Program-made: the position numbers and the translations under genes
The notes under the pieces: model-generated
Databases searched by the model: none
What the model was told of the DNA's origin: nothing
Seen by the model: only the letters and a program-made list of their open reading frames with translations
In this document: positions 1-11,743 of the stretch, in pieces
Layout: each line of letters opens with the position of its first letter
How positions within the stretch are numbered: position 1 is the first letter of the stretch
Source of the DNA: Terfezia claveryi
Taxonomy: Eukaryota > Ascomycota > Pezizomycetes > Pezizales > Pezizaceae
Reading direction: 5' to 3'
DNA length: 64,000 nt
NCBI GenBank assembly: GCA_015179025.1
Contig: WHUX01000059.1
Location: 124,001 to 188,000 of the forward strand

Positions 1-1405
1 TACCCCTCGCGTGAGGCCTACAATGGTGAGACTCTTTTCTGCATTGGGACTTCCCCTCAGTCCGATTGCGTGTCTGTGACCAAGGTGTCAGCGGCCCTTC
101 ATCTGACGTCAACTCCAGTCCAGGGTATATATTACAAGAGGCGTTTTTCTTTGGGCCTGCCAACCTATGCCAATACCTAGTCTGGTTGCACAACCACTCG
201 TAGAGAGCCAATACCATTGGCTCCACTCCAAGATCCCTGCAATACTGCAAAGCTCTTGAGTAACAGTCAAGTCCGGTTAATGCATATTAACTAGCTAGTA
301 GGTATTGGGTTCGTGACCGCCGGCTGCAACGGCCCATTCCTCGAATTAGGCTCCAGCTACATCACCTTCAACTTGAACACATACTCGAACCTTTGTCTCA
401 GAAGTTTGAGAGTTTTACAAATTTGGAAGAGCCCCGGTTGCCGCTAATGAATGATCCGAGTTGCACATGCATGTCCGGACATGGAGAGAAGAGCACTAGG
501 GACGAGAAAACCCTTTCCAACAAGACGCGCGACCGCCAGCTGAGAGACCTGACTGCTTGAAGAATCACAGCCGTTGCTAAGGATTGTCCAGGATAAGGGC
601 TCGTTGTCTGTTGATTCGCTTGTACATTTATAGGTAGCATCATGCGGTCGGTACAGTCGGTACGGTAGGTACTAACTTGTGTGTTGTTTCTCGCCTGGGG
701 ACAGGATCAAGCTTTGCAAAAGCTGACTGCCCATGTCAATCCCCGGGAACTGGGAAGCTGCATCGCCGAAAAGTCCTTAAAATACCTACTAGCATGGGCC
801 TGATTAAGCATTCTTAAGCGTTCCCAGCCCAGGCCACATAACGGCGGGCCCACCGGTTATCTCGTGTAACTAGACTAGGTTAACTATGTTTCTCATCATT
901 TCACTCATTGACTTAACGGAGCAGCGCGGTGGTTGGTCTGGTTGGGGTAACGGCCTGGTGTGAGATTGGCTAGGCCCGGGTGTGCTTCCTGAAGTTGCAC
1001 TCCATGCCCCGTTTGGCGGGGGGCTTTGTGCCAACCAGACTACACCTGAGTAGCTTGAGTACCGTAGCCCACACGCGACGGCATGTATATTCAACGCTCA
1101 CGCTCAGCTGTAAATTACGACAGAAATAGCGTTAAATAGAAATACCCAGGCACTCGCTGCTTGCTATATGATTTCTCATACTTTTTTTCGCCCTTTCACG
1201 ACTCCAGGGCTGCCAGTCTGTCCTAGTCTGGTTGTCTGTCCTTTCAGAGCTCCAACACCCAAGCCGCATGCTAATCTACCTCAATCCACTTGCTTTTGAG
1301 ACTTCCTCTGATGTACAAACTTCACCTGATATCTGTATATTCCTAAAAGCTGGAATTTTCCTGTACTAAGAGAAGGAAATCGTCCATACCCTTTACGGAG
1401 AAAAT
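1..1405. other. 5' intergenic region, no gene seen
   Basis: No convincing coding sequence is visible on either strand; the short open frames lack family resemblance. The stretch contains copies of a dispersed motif: tagtctggttgcacaacc followed by ctcgtagag at about 178-209, a partial copy near 1223, and a reverse-complement copy (gccaaccagacta) near 1027. The part closest to 1406 presumably holds the promoter of the F-box gene, but I see no distinctive element. Confidence 0.5.
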
Positions 1406-3143
1406 ATGGGAAGCTCTACAGTCGCACAGAAAATGGAGTTCAAGAGTGTCGCGGGCCCAACATCGCTATCCAAGGCAACGTTCAACTCTTCATCCTCAAC
1501 AGCTTCTTCACGCTCAACTGCATATTCAAGTGTACCTCCCACTACTACAGACCAGGGGACTCAAGCCTCAAGACCACCGGAAGTGACTGTTCAAGGCAAG
1601 TGCGGGAAAGATCGATCCAATGAAGTGTGCACGGCGCAGACTCCAGTTCGCAGATGCAGATTTCTTCGGTGGTTACTGCGGTGGAGACTGGGGAGACGAG
1701 GTAAACGCAGTATTCAAAAAAGGTTCGTTGCAATTGGCATTGCCTGAGAACAGAATTTTTAGGTACTAACAATCAGGTTCTAGTCCACCGCAATCGTTGT
1801 CTTCTCTCTTCTTTGCCCTTCCTACCGAACTACAGCTAGAGATTATCAATAACCTTCCCCTTAACGATATCACTCGCTTGCAGCAGACCTCTCAGGCGTT
1901 CTCACATCTTGTTCGGAACAATGAAGCTCATATTGTCAAGCAGTACATAAAAAGAAGGATGCCCAAATACATATCAATATTATTTCCAACCCCAGCGACA
2001 GATCCAGCAACATTGAAATTCCTTCAGGATGTGACATATCGACGTGAAGTGTCGGATCAATTGGCCGAACTACTTGCTCGGCGAATAGTGAAGGAAATGG
2101 GGCAAGGAGTCCGCATGAGAAGGCAATCAATCAACCCTAAAGTGATAGATTATGTCGTGGAGCGGTTGGAGAGTGGATTTTCACCCTTGATCTTGGCAGT
2201 GTTCCACTTTCTGGAGACATATCATGCGCGAAAGGCGCAAGAAATTTCCGGGACAGCCCCATTTGATGCAGGTACCCTGGAGGACAGAGAATTCCAGATA
2301 CAATCGGACATTATGTCACATTACCCGGACTGGCTGCTGTTGAAAGTTCACCAAATGTACCATTTGTTGTTACATTTATTCACTCGGAGACTTACAAAAC
2401 AGCCCTTCGCCTTCTTCAGGCAGATAGCTAGGTGGAATCATGCACAGCCGGGAGGCATACGCCCAGAGGATGAGACTTTCGCCAAGGTTTTGCTACAGGG
2501 TGGGATACCTGAAGTGTTAAGGATATATAAGATAAAGGGACAGGGTCAACGGAGGAAGGCATTAGACAAGTATACCAAAATGCTAGATACCCAAGACCCG
2601 TTAGAAGCACCCATGAAGCACCACGGAGGAATCATTAAGGCCGGTGTATCGATAAATATAGACCAACTTAGTCGGATATGGGTCCCAGCCGCAGAAAAGC
2701 AAATACTGAGTCGAGGAATTGTGCAAAATATGGAAAGCATTAAGTGTTGCGGGGAATTTGTTGCGGAGTTGTTAGGGGATGAATTCAACAGTGTTGATTC
2801 CGGGTCGATGTTGAGTCAGGATGAGAATGCGGAAGATCGAGCAGGGAATGCCGAGATTCTTGCTGCTATGCAATGGACTAGCGTAAGCTTAAGGAGGCTG
2901 GCGGATGATGGGAGTTGGGACCAAAATCTAATTGTAGAGGATGAGGATGAGGATTATGTGGAGGGAAAGGAAAAGGAGGGTCATGGGGACAAGCGGCCGC
3001 CGACACCACCACTACCGTCAAAACCTGTGGCTGGGCCGTCGAGGAGCCCGGGGACGATTGTGGGTATGACTGCACCTGTACCTATGGCCAGCGGCATTGG
3101 TTACAATGGCATGGGTGCAAACTTCATGACTATGTCTTTATAG
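1406..3143 (+). CDS. F-box domain protein
   Basis: Probable substrate adaptor of an SCF-type ubiquitin ligase. The F-box is at the start of the long exon (about 1800-1920): FALPTELQLEIINNLPLNDI followed by TRLQQTSQAFSHLV, the usual Leu-Pro-x-Glu-Leu core and hydrophobic spacing. The remainder is a helical region without recognised repeats, ending in an acidic and Pro-rich tail. The long open frame has no ATG before the F-box, so an upstream exon is needed. ATG at 1406 with intron 1701-1776 (GTAAAC donor, TACTAAC at 1764-1770, CAG acceptor) gives matching phase 1 and a protein of about 553 residues. Alternatively donor 1723 pairs with acceptor 1783, also in phase. The first exon is Ser/Thr-rich and turns Arg/Trp-rich near its end, so its boundaries are the weak part of the model. 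The F-box is firm; the target is unknown. Confidence 0.7.
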
Positions 3144-3818
3144 TTGAGTTCGGCCTTTCAGATCACTGTTTGCGGATATCAGTGGGTTATTTTATGGGAT
3201 ACATAATTGCAATGTACAGTCTTCGGCCTGATGCGTCCAATTTTTCATTTGTTTTGTTTTACGGAGTGATATCGATGGGTTTCTTGGTTGATGGCGAGTG
3301 TCACGTTTTTATTGGGTACTTTTGAGGGATTAGTCTAGTTGTGTTGACGGATTATGGTTGCGGAATTTGGAGGACATTCGTTTGGACCTTTTTCTACTAT
3401 ATCTATCGGCAATACCTCTGGGACATCGCAAAATTGGGTTTATAACCCGCTATCATATTATCAACCAGGATGGATACATAAAGTATTCCGAGAAGCACAA
3501 TGGAAACATTCGCTTGAATACGGGCGGGCTGTGAGACCCTTGCCTCATTCCTCTGTTTGTACTTGGGTACTGCCATCTCATTGTTTGGGTTGGGTAATTG
3601 GTCAAATTGGTATAGCGCAAATTTTGTTATGGCAATCTACTTCTGCACGCTGTATCACGTGAACACTTGCGGGCTAACGTCGGCCTTCGCCGCAATGACA
3701 ACAATGCCGAACTCGGCATACCAATGGACCCCTTTCACGTTCTTATTTGCTTTACATACATACCCTTCTTATCCTTTAGTAACGTTATTCATTTGAATTT
3801 ATTGCAAGTTGTTACGAA

Positions 3819-5578
3819 ATGGTGTCTAGTGGGCTATTCCTACGGACGGCAGCTGTCTTTGGAAAGGGCGTAGGGTCAAGGTCACAGGTCAATCAGGTAG
3901 GCCCAATTCGCCTGGCTCAAGGGGACCCCGTGGGTTAACGAGTAGTTTTATGATACATCCAGAATGCGTTTCTTCTTGCACGAACATTCGCATCTACCGC
4001 TCGGCGGAGCGAAATCAACAAAAGTGACTAGTCTAACTTGATACAAGACTCAAGGACATGGCTAACCTCCTGCAGTTCTACCCTCGGCCGCTGAGGCAAT
4101 CAAGGACCTGAAATCAAACACCACCCTTTTAGCCGGCGGCTTCGGCCTTTGCGGTGTTCCAGACACCCTTATCAATGCCCTTGAAGCTAACCCTTCAATT
4201 ACTGGCCTCACCGCAGTCTCAAATAATGCCGGAGTCGACGGGCATGGACTTGGTAAGCTCCTTGCATCAGGACAGGTTAAGAAAATGATTGCGTCATATG
4301 TAGGGGAGAATAAGACATTCGAGAGGAAGTATTTGTCAGGAGAGATTGAGCTAGAATTGACTCCCCAAGGAACCCTGGCGGAGAGGTGCCGTGCTGGGGG
4401 AGCGGGGATACCTGCATTCTATACACCTGCTGCGTTTGGGACATGGGTGCAAACTGGGGAGCTGCCTGTGAAGTATAAGCCAGATGGAGCAGTGGCAGTG
4501 TATTCTAAGCCCAGAGAGGTGAGGGTGTTTGATGGCCGGTCGTTTGTCATGGAGGAAGCAATTAAGGGGGATTATGCCTTTGTGAAGGCATGGAAGGCAG
4601 ATAAGCTTGGTAATTGCCAGTTCAGGTTTGCAGCAAACAACTTCAATTCTGCGATGGGGAAGGCAGCAAAAATTACAATTGTGGAGGCGGAGGAGATTGT
4701 GAAGGTTGGGGAACTAGATCCCGCGGGTGTGCATTTACCAGGAATTTATGTCACGAGGGTGATCAAATCTACCGCGCCGAAGCAGATAGAAAGATATACC
4801 TTTGCGAAGGAGTTGGAAATTGAAGCTGCTGCGTCTGCACCTTTGGGGTTGGGTGAGGGGACAGACAAGAGAGAGAGGATAGTCCGCAGGGCTGCAAAGG
4901 AGTTCAAGAATGGGATGTATGCAAATCTAGGTATTGGTATGCCAATGCTTGCGCCGAACTTCGTGGATCCGAGTGTGGAGGTGCAGTTACAGTCTGAGAA
5001 TGGGATACTTGGATTGGGCCCGTACCCACAAAAGGGGCAGGAAGATGCGGATCTTATCAACGCTGGGAAGGAGACGGTTACGCTGGCTCCTGGAGCGAGT
5101 GTTTTTGGATCCGAGGAGAGTTTTGGCATGATCAGGAGCGGTAGGATAGACCTTACGATTTTGGGGGCAATGCAAGTGTCACAATATGGAGATTTGGCGA
5201 GTTGGGCATTGCCGGGGAAGATTAAAGGGATGGGAGGGGCTATGGATTTGGTCAGTAATCCAGCGAATACGAAGGTGGTAGTTACGATGGAGCATACGGA
5301 TAAGAAGGGCAATGCGAAGATTTTGCCAAGTAAGGATTTCTATCTAGCCTATTTTATGGTTGGGAGGGCTAACTGGGTCTTTGTCTACAGAGTGTGTATT
5401 TCCTCTTACCGGGAAGTCTTGTGTTTCTAGAATTATCACGGAATTGTGTGTCTTCGATGTGGACTACTCTGAGGGGCTTACGCTAGTAGAGTTGGCGGAT
5501 GGAGTCACTGTGGATGAAGTCAGGAACAAGACAGGAGCTGAGTTCAAGGTTACCGAAGATATCAAGCCTATGTTGTAA
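3819..5578 (+). CDS. OXCT1: Succinyl-CoA:3-ketoacid CoA-transferase, mitochondrial (SCOT)
   Basis: Transfers CoA from succinyl-CoA to a 3-oxoacid such as acetoacetate (in fungi possibly also acetate) in the mitochondrial matrix. Four exons join in phase: 3819-3896, 3963-4023, 4076-5329, 5391-5578 (introns 66, 52 and 61 nt, each GT-AG, with CTAAC-like sites before two acceptors), giving about 526 residues, the normal SCOT length. The N-terminus ([14 protein letters not shown], later [13 protein letters not shown]) looks like a mitochondrial presequence. Subunit A begins with [13 protein letters not shown], the glycine-rich CoA-transferase signature. Subunit B carries [14 protein letters not shown], whose Glu is the catalytic residue that forms the CoA thioester in this family. 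The C-terminal exon ends [12 protein letters not shown]. Exon 1 is the least certain. Transcribed toward eIF3k with about 270 bp between. Confidence 0.92.
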
Positions 5579-5851
5579 ACCGTTTTGACATCACGTCGAT
5601 TTTCTTATCGCGTTATTTAGTAGTAACAGATAAATTTTATTTTTTATATATACAGGCAATTAGCATTATGTTATACTGAAGGGCTTGCCCTATGCCTATG
5701 CTTTCGCTTAGTCATACATGGACGTCTTAGAATTGTCAAACGCTAATTTGCAATACCCCACCAACCTCAAATCGAAAGATACCTATCATCTCGCCTTCGA
5801 TCCATTCGAACCCAATACCCTTCCGAGAAGACATCCGAGCCGGAATACAAA

Positions 5852-6968
5852 ATGAGCGTGCTAGATACATCAATGCGTCCGGAATATATCGCCAACATCT
5901 TGGCGGGACTGGAGAGGTATAACCCGGAGACGACATCGATATTCCAAGATTATGTGCAGCAGCAGTGCGAGTCGAGGACCTATGACTGCTATGCAAACTT
6001 GGCTTTGCTCAAATTGTGGGTGGCATTTTTATGTTTATTTTTTGAGCTTCGGAAGAAGGGCTTTGGTTTTTGGGAGGAGAAGGGAAATAGACCGGATGAA
6101 GGAAGGAAACTGCTCTGGGTTTGATGGGAATTTCTGGTTCATTATGATGATCTTATATATTCACGTTCTCTATTACCTGAGAAAGCGAAGCCCACAGGGC
6201 TCGCTACGCTGACGAGAAATCACACACGCCTGATATATTTACCATAATCACCCTATTCACTTCGCTCAGATTTCTTTGTTAGGAGAAAAGGTGGCTAACT
6301 GGCTAACCCGCTTGCCTCCCACACTGGGTGGTAACCCTTCTACGGCAGCTCTACAGATACCAGTTCAACCCTCACCTAACTAAAGACGAAACCATTACCA
6401 ACATCCTCGTCAAGGCACTCACCGTCTTCCCCGGCCCCGATTTCTCTCTCTGCCTGCATCTTCTCCCACCTAACATCCTCCTCCCTACCACCAGCGCAAC
6501 AGATACCCTTGCCGAGGCAGTCCAGAAGTTACACACCCTCTCTATCCTTCTCGAGTCTGGCCAATATAAGGAGTTTTGGGCTACCCTCGACTCAGATGAT
6601 CTGTATGCGGATTTGGTTGCGGATTGTATTGGATTTGAGGAGTTAATCAGGGTGAGGATTGCGATGGCTACTGCGCAGGCAGCGAGGGAGGTGGATAGGA
6701 AAGTGTTGGAGGGGTGGATTAATATGGAGGGAGAAGACTTTGAAGGCTTTGTGAGGGAGGTGTGCCAGTGGACAATTGGGGATGGGGATAAAGTGATTAT
6801 TCCGGTGAATAATGATAATGAAGCGAAGACGACGGTTACGAGGGAAAATGTTAAATTTGATCGTAAGTTACTCTTGGGACTGAAGGGAGAAGTTATAGGA
6901 TTGCTAATGGCGATACGCCTATAGAATTCTCGAGATTGGTCAAACGAGCATACGAGCAACCTGCCTAG
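5852..6968 (+). CDS. EIF3K: Eukaryotic translation initiation factor 3 subunit K
   Basis: Non-core subunit of the eIF3 complex that binds the 40S ribosome. Three exons: 5852-6015, 6357-6862, 6925-6968 (phases 2 and 1 match), giving 237 residues, close to the usual 220-240. Typical features are [16 protein letters not shown] near the N-terminus, NLALLKL directly followed by YQFNP across intron 1, then the HAM/winged-helix part with [16 protein letters not shown] and the conserved tail [17 protein letters not shown]. Intron 1 is 341 nt, unusually long for this locus, with a GTGGGT donor and a CTACAG acceptor. The exons either side are contiguous in known eIF3k proteins, so no coding sequence seems hidden in it. 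Intron 2 (6863-6924) has a perfect GTAAGT donor. Confidence 0.9.
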
Positions 6969-7509
6969 AAGGAAGGTCCTTATCATTTGCACATTATCGA
7001 ACAAACTACAATTTCCACAACCACTACCATCACCATACTTATCCTTCACCATGCTGCTCCTTAATTCACTAGTATCGGTTCTTAGAGACATTTCTTACGG
7101 GCGTCCACGGTTATTTTATGAATGCAAGCTTGCAACTTGTTTAGGGAATCAATTGAGTGTTTCAACACAAATGAAGATGTTTGATTGTGGATGGATGGAA
7201 ACAAATGTATAATAGAAACCATCTGGATTTTTTTGCTTAGATTCGGAGGATAGTCTCATAACCGAGATATGTACCAACTATATGTACCAACCATTTCACC
7301 ATGAGTTGAGCAATATCGATACACATAAACAGGATTTTCAGCGTAGATTTAAGGGCTTCATAAAATACGACTGCCAAGAACTCTGGTTGCTAAATGTGTG
7401 ATGTGCCCCGGTATCGAGTGATGAATGGTGCTGAAGTAGGCTCACAGCCCCATAGCCACGAGCACTCAATGGAGGACAGAGGTAGAAGTCACCCCCATAA
7501 CCTTGTCCA

Positions 7510-7991
7510 TCACTCCACCTCCATCTGCACTAATGCCTGCTCATTCCCATCCACTCCTGCACCCAGCCATCCCTTCCCAATCTCCCTCCTAACAACCTCC
7601 AGCGCCTCCCTAATCACCCGCCGCTGCTTCTCAATCCTCTCCTCTAGCTCCCTTATCTCTTCTTTCTGTTCGCCGATACTCCGCGACATGTCGGGAAGGT
7701 CGAGGACGAGTTGACGCGCTTTGGCGAGCTTGACGCGGATGGGGTTGGCCTGGTGGGAGAGGTCCTGCGGAGGGAGCTCATCGGCATGGACTTTGTTTAT
7801 GAGAGAGTGGAGAGGGGGGAGAAAGTCGAATGTGTTTGGGGGGGAAGGGGTGGGGGTGTGAATGGGGGCAGAGGAGTAGCGAGGGTGGAGAGGAGAGATT
7901 GGAGAGTGGATGGTTGGGTGAAGGTCGAGGTGGTGGGGTTGGAGGAGGAGGAGGCGGGTGGAGGTGTGTGGGCGTGTGAGTTGCTGTGCAT
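7510..7991 (-). CDS. MED9: Mediator of RNA polymerase II subunit 9, with apparent frame change
   Basis: Med9 belongs to the middle module of Mediator. On the minus strand, an ATG at 7991 opens a Pro/Ser/Thr-rich N-terminus typical of fungal Med9. A second frame carries the conserved core: FDFLPPLHSLINKVHADEL, then RVKLAKARQLVLDLPDMSRS and a coiled coil IGEQKEEIRELEERIEKQRR, ending at a TGA at 7510-7512. The two frames differ by one base and no GT...AG pair lies between them. The change falls at or near a seven-C tract (G7 at 7838-7844 on the plus strand); one additional C would give one uninterrupted frame of about 160 residues. Either the sequence lost a base or the gene is mutated. An upstream exon feeding the core frame is an alternative. 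The gene is divergent from the mutase gene, with about 395 bp between starts. Confidence 0.65.
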
Positions 7992-8386
7992 GGTGACGAC
8001 GAGTCGTGTATCAACCTCTGGGATATCTCGATCGTCGAACGGTCTCTGATTCAAGTTGTTGCTTTCTTTTTCCGATAAGAGACGGACAGAAGAAATTGAA
8101 AAGTGAATGATATCCGATGAGCGTGATGTGATGCGATGGGGTCTAGGTATCGGGGTATCTGGCCTGGGCTGTGCCGTAGCGAGATTTACTGGGTCTGGCC
8201 GGGGAGTTTCTCTCCCACTCCCATCTTTCGGCGAGGTAGAAAGGCTGTCCCCGACCCCTCAACAGAAACTTATTTTTAGGTACGCTTTGCAGGAAAAAAA
8301 CCCCGAAAGCCTTCAAAACCTTCTTCCTCTTCGCCTTCATCTGCAATTTCTCTAGACGGGAATACTTTCTGAAAACGTCTCTCGCA
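7992..8386. promoter_or_regulatory. Divergent promoter region between MED9 and the mutase gene
   Basis: About 395 bp separate the inferred start of Med9 (minus, 7991) and that of phosphoglycerate mutase (plus, 8387). Both promoters must lie here. No TATA box or known operator stands out. Confidence 0.4.
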
Positions 8387-10377
8387 ATGGTCCAAGTCAA
8401 GAATAAAGCTGTGCTGAGTAAGTCTCAAGATTCCCAGTTCGTTGCTACTGCCCCACCTTGCTCGCAAGCAAACAAATCCCCCACTATGCCCCCTATCCTA
8501 CATGAATTGAAAAAAAAAAGCGCAAAATATAGTATCGAGAGTTACAGCTAATTTAGTGAATTTGGGAAAATATAGTCGTTATTGACGGGTGGGGAATTCA
8601 CCCCCAGAAGAATGCACCAGGTGATGCTATCGCCGCGGCGGACACCCCCGTCATGGATGGGTTCCGTCAGAACGCTGCAGGATACACAGAGTTGGAGGCC
8701 AGCTCGTTGGCCGTGGGGTTGCCAGAGGGGTTGATGGGGAATAGTGAGGTTGGGCATTTGAACATTGGAGCTGGTAGGGTCGTATGGCAAGATGTAAGTC
8801 GTTTGCTGCAATCTCTGAATGGGAGAACTAAGCTGATATGATCTGATATGATCTAGGTTGTCCGTATCGGCTTGGCTCTCAAGCAAGGAAACTTCCCCGA
8901 GATCGGGAATATCAAGAACTCGTTTACTCATGCGCAAAATACCAATGGCCGTCTGCACCTTCTTGGTCTAGTGTCCGATGGTGGTGTCCACTCCCACCAG
9001 AACCATCTCTACGGACTACTACAAACCATCAAGGACCACTATAACATCCCAGAAGTCTACATCCACTTTTTTGGTGATGGGAGGGATACCGACCCCAAGA
9101 GCGCGGCTAGGTATATGAAGGAATTGCAGGATAAGATCAAGGAGATTGGTGTCGGGCATGTTGCGACTGTTGTGGGAAGGTACTATGCTATGGACAGAGA
9201 TAAGAGGTGGCAGAGGGTGGAAGTTGCGCTCGATGGGTTGATTAATGGGAAAGGTGAGCATGTCGATGAGGATAAGTTGGTGGAAGCGATTGAAAAGAGG
9301 TATGGGCAGGGCGAGACGGATGAGTTTTTGAAGCCAATTATCGTAAACGGAGATGCTGGTCGTATTAAGGGTATGCTAACTCCCAGCCCCTCTCCACTCC
9401 TTCCATGGTTGGTCTAAGTTTACAACGGATAATATAGATACCGATACCCTCTTCTCTTTCAACTACCGCTCTGACAGAGTCCGTGAGATCACCCAGCTCT
9501 TGGGCGTCGACCCCTCCCCACTCCCACACTTCAACTTTCCCAGAAACCTCCATATCACCACCATGACTCAATATAAGGGCGATTACCCCTTCCCCATTGC
9601 CTTTCCCCCACAAAAGATGGACGATGTCCTAGCCGAGTGGCTCGCCAAACACGGCATTAAGCAGTGTCACGTTGCCGAAACGGAGAAATACGCTCACGTG
9701 ACATTCTTCTTGTACGAACTACCTGGTCTAGTAGTCGAAATTCTGCTGACAAGAAATATATAGCAACGGTGGTGTGGAGAAGCAATTTGAGAACGAGATT
9801 AGGGATATGGTTGCCTCGCCAAAGGTGGCTACGTATGATTTGGCACCACAAATGTCCGCTCTTGAGGTTGCAGAGAAGTTAAGCGAGAGGATTGCGGAGG
9901 GGAATTTTGAGTTCTTGATGAACAACTTTGCTCCTCCGGTGAGTCTAGCCACTTAGAAAACTTTATGCTATTCTAGAGTCTACTTCTGATGCCTGGTGGG
10001 CTTGAATGTAGGACATGGTTGGCCACACCGGTATCTACGATGCCGCCGTCGAGGCTGTCAGTGCTACCGACAAGGCTATCGGTATTGTCTACGAGGCTTG
10101 CAAGAAGCACGGATATACTCTTTTCGTTACCGCTGACCATGGAAACGCCGAGGAGATGGTAAATGGGGAGGGCAAGCCAAAGACTTCTCACACCACCAAC
10201 AAGGTGCCATTTGTGATGGCCAATTCTCCCAAGGGATTCAGCTTGACCAGGCAGGGTGAACCTGGTGTATTGGGGGATGTGGCCCCGACGATCCTGGCGG
10301 TGATGGGTTTGCCTCAGCCAGAGCACATGACTGGACGAAACTTGCTTGTGAAGGATGGAGAGTATGCTACTGCTTAG
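8387..10377 (+). CDS. gpmI: 2,3-bisphosphoglycerate-independent phosphoglycerate mutase
   Basis: Interconverts 3- and 2-phosphoglycerate in glycolysis through a phosphoserine intermediate with two metal ions, in the cytosol. Six exons join in phase: 8387-8417, 8576-8793, 8857-9370, 9438-9711, 9764-9938, 10012-10377; 525 residues, normal for iPGM. Visible catalytic parts are VIDGWG (metal-binding Asp), GLMGNSEVGHLNIGAGR with the active Ser, LVSDGGVHSH, FFGDGRDT, GRYYAMDRD, FNYRSDR (substrate arginines), DMVGHTG and VTADHGNAE (metal ligands Asp-His). All key residues are present, so the enzyme should be active. The tiny first exon encodes MVQVKNKAVL; its GTAAGT donor and the TATAG acceptor before TCGTTATTGAC fix the start of exon 2. 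Confidence 0.96.
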
Positions 10378-11743
10378 AAAACAAAATATAGATCAAAATC
10401 AAAGGGGGATGGGTTTAGAGCTCTGATAGAGATATCTGTTTGTCAATGCAGTTGGGAGGAAATGAATATAGAAAGGGACGGTTTTCACTAGGTACTTTGG
10501 GCGGAAATATAAAATGGAGTTGGTTATTTTCGTGAGGTTTAATCTATACGGGAAACTTTCGTTAGAGTGTAATTTTGGGCTTGGCGTTTTGGGTACGCGA
10601 ACCTTTAGACATAGACACGAGACTGACGGCCGCTTATATGTCTGTCTGCTGACTGCAGAATGCCAGGTAATACAGGTATGAAACGGTGAGCGTAACTGTA
10701 GGAAGTATTAATATTTTCTAATAATAATATATGGTTGCTGCTGGCAATAAATTACGGCTGTCTGATGATATTCTGACATGCCCACGTTAGGGCTGACCCA
10801 CATAGTTCTTCGAGAATTCATAAGAATAAAGCCCAACAACAGTAAATAGGAGCCTCCGAGGGCTCTGCATTTGCATTTAGTCATGAGGAAACTGTCTGAA
10901 ACCTTGTAGGGCGTTCTCTTTATTTCTTGCCGCTGCTCGGCTGAGCCCACCTTTTTCTCCGTGCAACTTAAACAGCACCAACGTTCACGAACCTCCGGTG
11001 GATCAGTTCTCGCCTTTCCCTTCTCTCCCCCCGCCCTACCCCCTCCTTTTCTCTCGCACGTCTAGTCTGCGAAGAATTTCTTTGCCGCCCGTAAATAAGT
11101 TTAGGAGCCCTTAATCGGTTTTCTTAACCCCCGTGCAGCAATTTACGTCGTCTGAGTTGGTTCCTGGATTTGTGATCGAGACTACCTGACAGTTTCATAC
11201 GAAGCGACCTTACTCATCCGCGAATCAAGACGGGAACTATCGAGCGGTTAAGCTGGTTATTATCTATCAACTTCGAGTGAGTAATTCATCAGGAAGTACT
11301 TAGCTGATCACCAAGTCAGCGACACGCGGGCCAGACTTCCAGCATAAATCTTATCACTTCTCTCGCAGCAAACTTCTTTGCCTTTCTGAGTTATTAATAT
11401 CGGATTGATTCTGAAGGAAATATATCAAAGGCTACCGATCTCGAGAAGTGACACGCATATTATTACTTTTTTAACCAAGAGTTAAATCGGGTTTTTTGTG
11501 CGTGGATCCTTGCCTACTAGGTTCAGTGTTGCATTGCCACTCAACTTGGTGAAGCTTTTTCCGGAGGGAAATAAAGTTGCTGGTTTCTTTGCTTCCGTTC
11601 AAAGGCTGCTGTTTGCTCGGAAATCAAGTACCGACCGACCCGGTTACGGAAGCCGAAATCAACGCAGTGAGGACAGTTGCCGACTTCGGTATCTCAGCAT
11701 CATATTCGGAGGTTTCCAAAGAAAGGAATATTGGCTGAACGAA
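10378..11743. other. Intergenic region and probable 5' leader of eIF2A
   Basis: No coding region is visible. A pyrimidine-rich stretch near 11,000-11,060 (ctcccc and ccgcccta runs) and the A/T-rich leader just before 11,744 are consistent with promoter and 5' UTR of the downstream gene. A leader intron is possible but cannot be fixed. Confidence 0.4.

Noticed and set aside
3354..3873. Several overlapping plus-strand frames upstream of SCOT
   Set aside because: No domain features; the region is the 3' end of the F-box gene and the SCOT promoter.
4746..5312. 188-codon minus-strand frame opposite SCOT
   Set aside because: Antisense shadow of a confirmed coding exon.
7778..8014. Other minus-strand Pro/His-rich frames over Med9
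   Set aside because: They are shadows of C-rich sequence; only the frames carrying the ATG and the Med9 core are meaningful.
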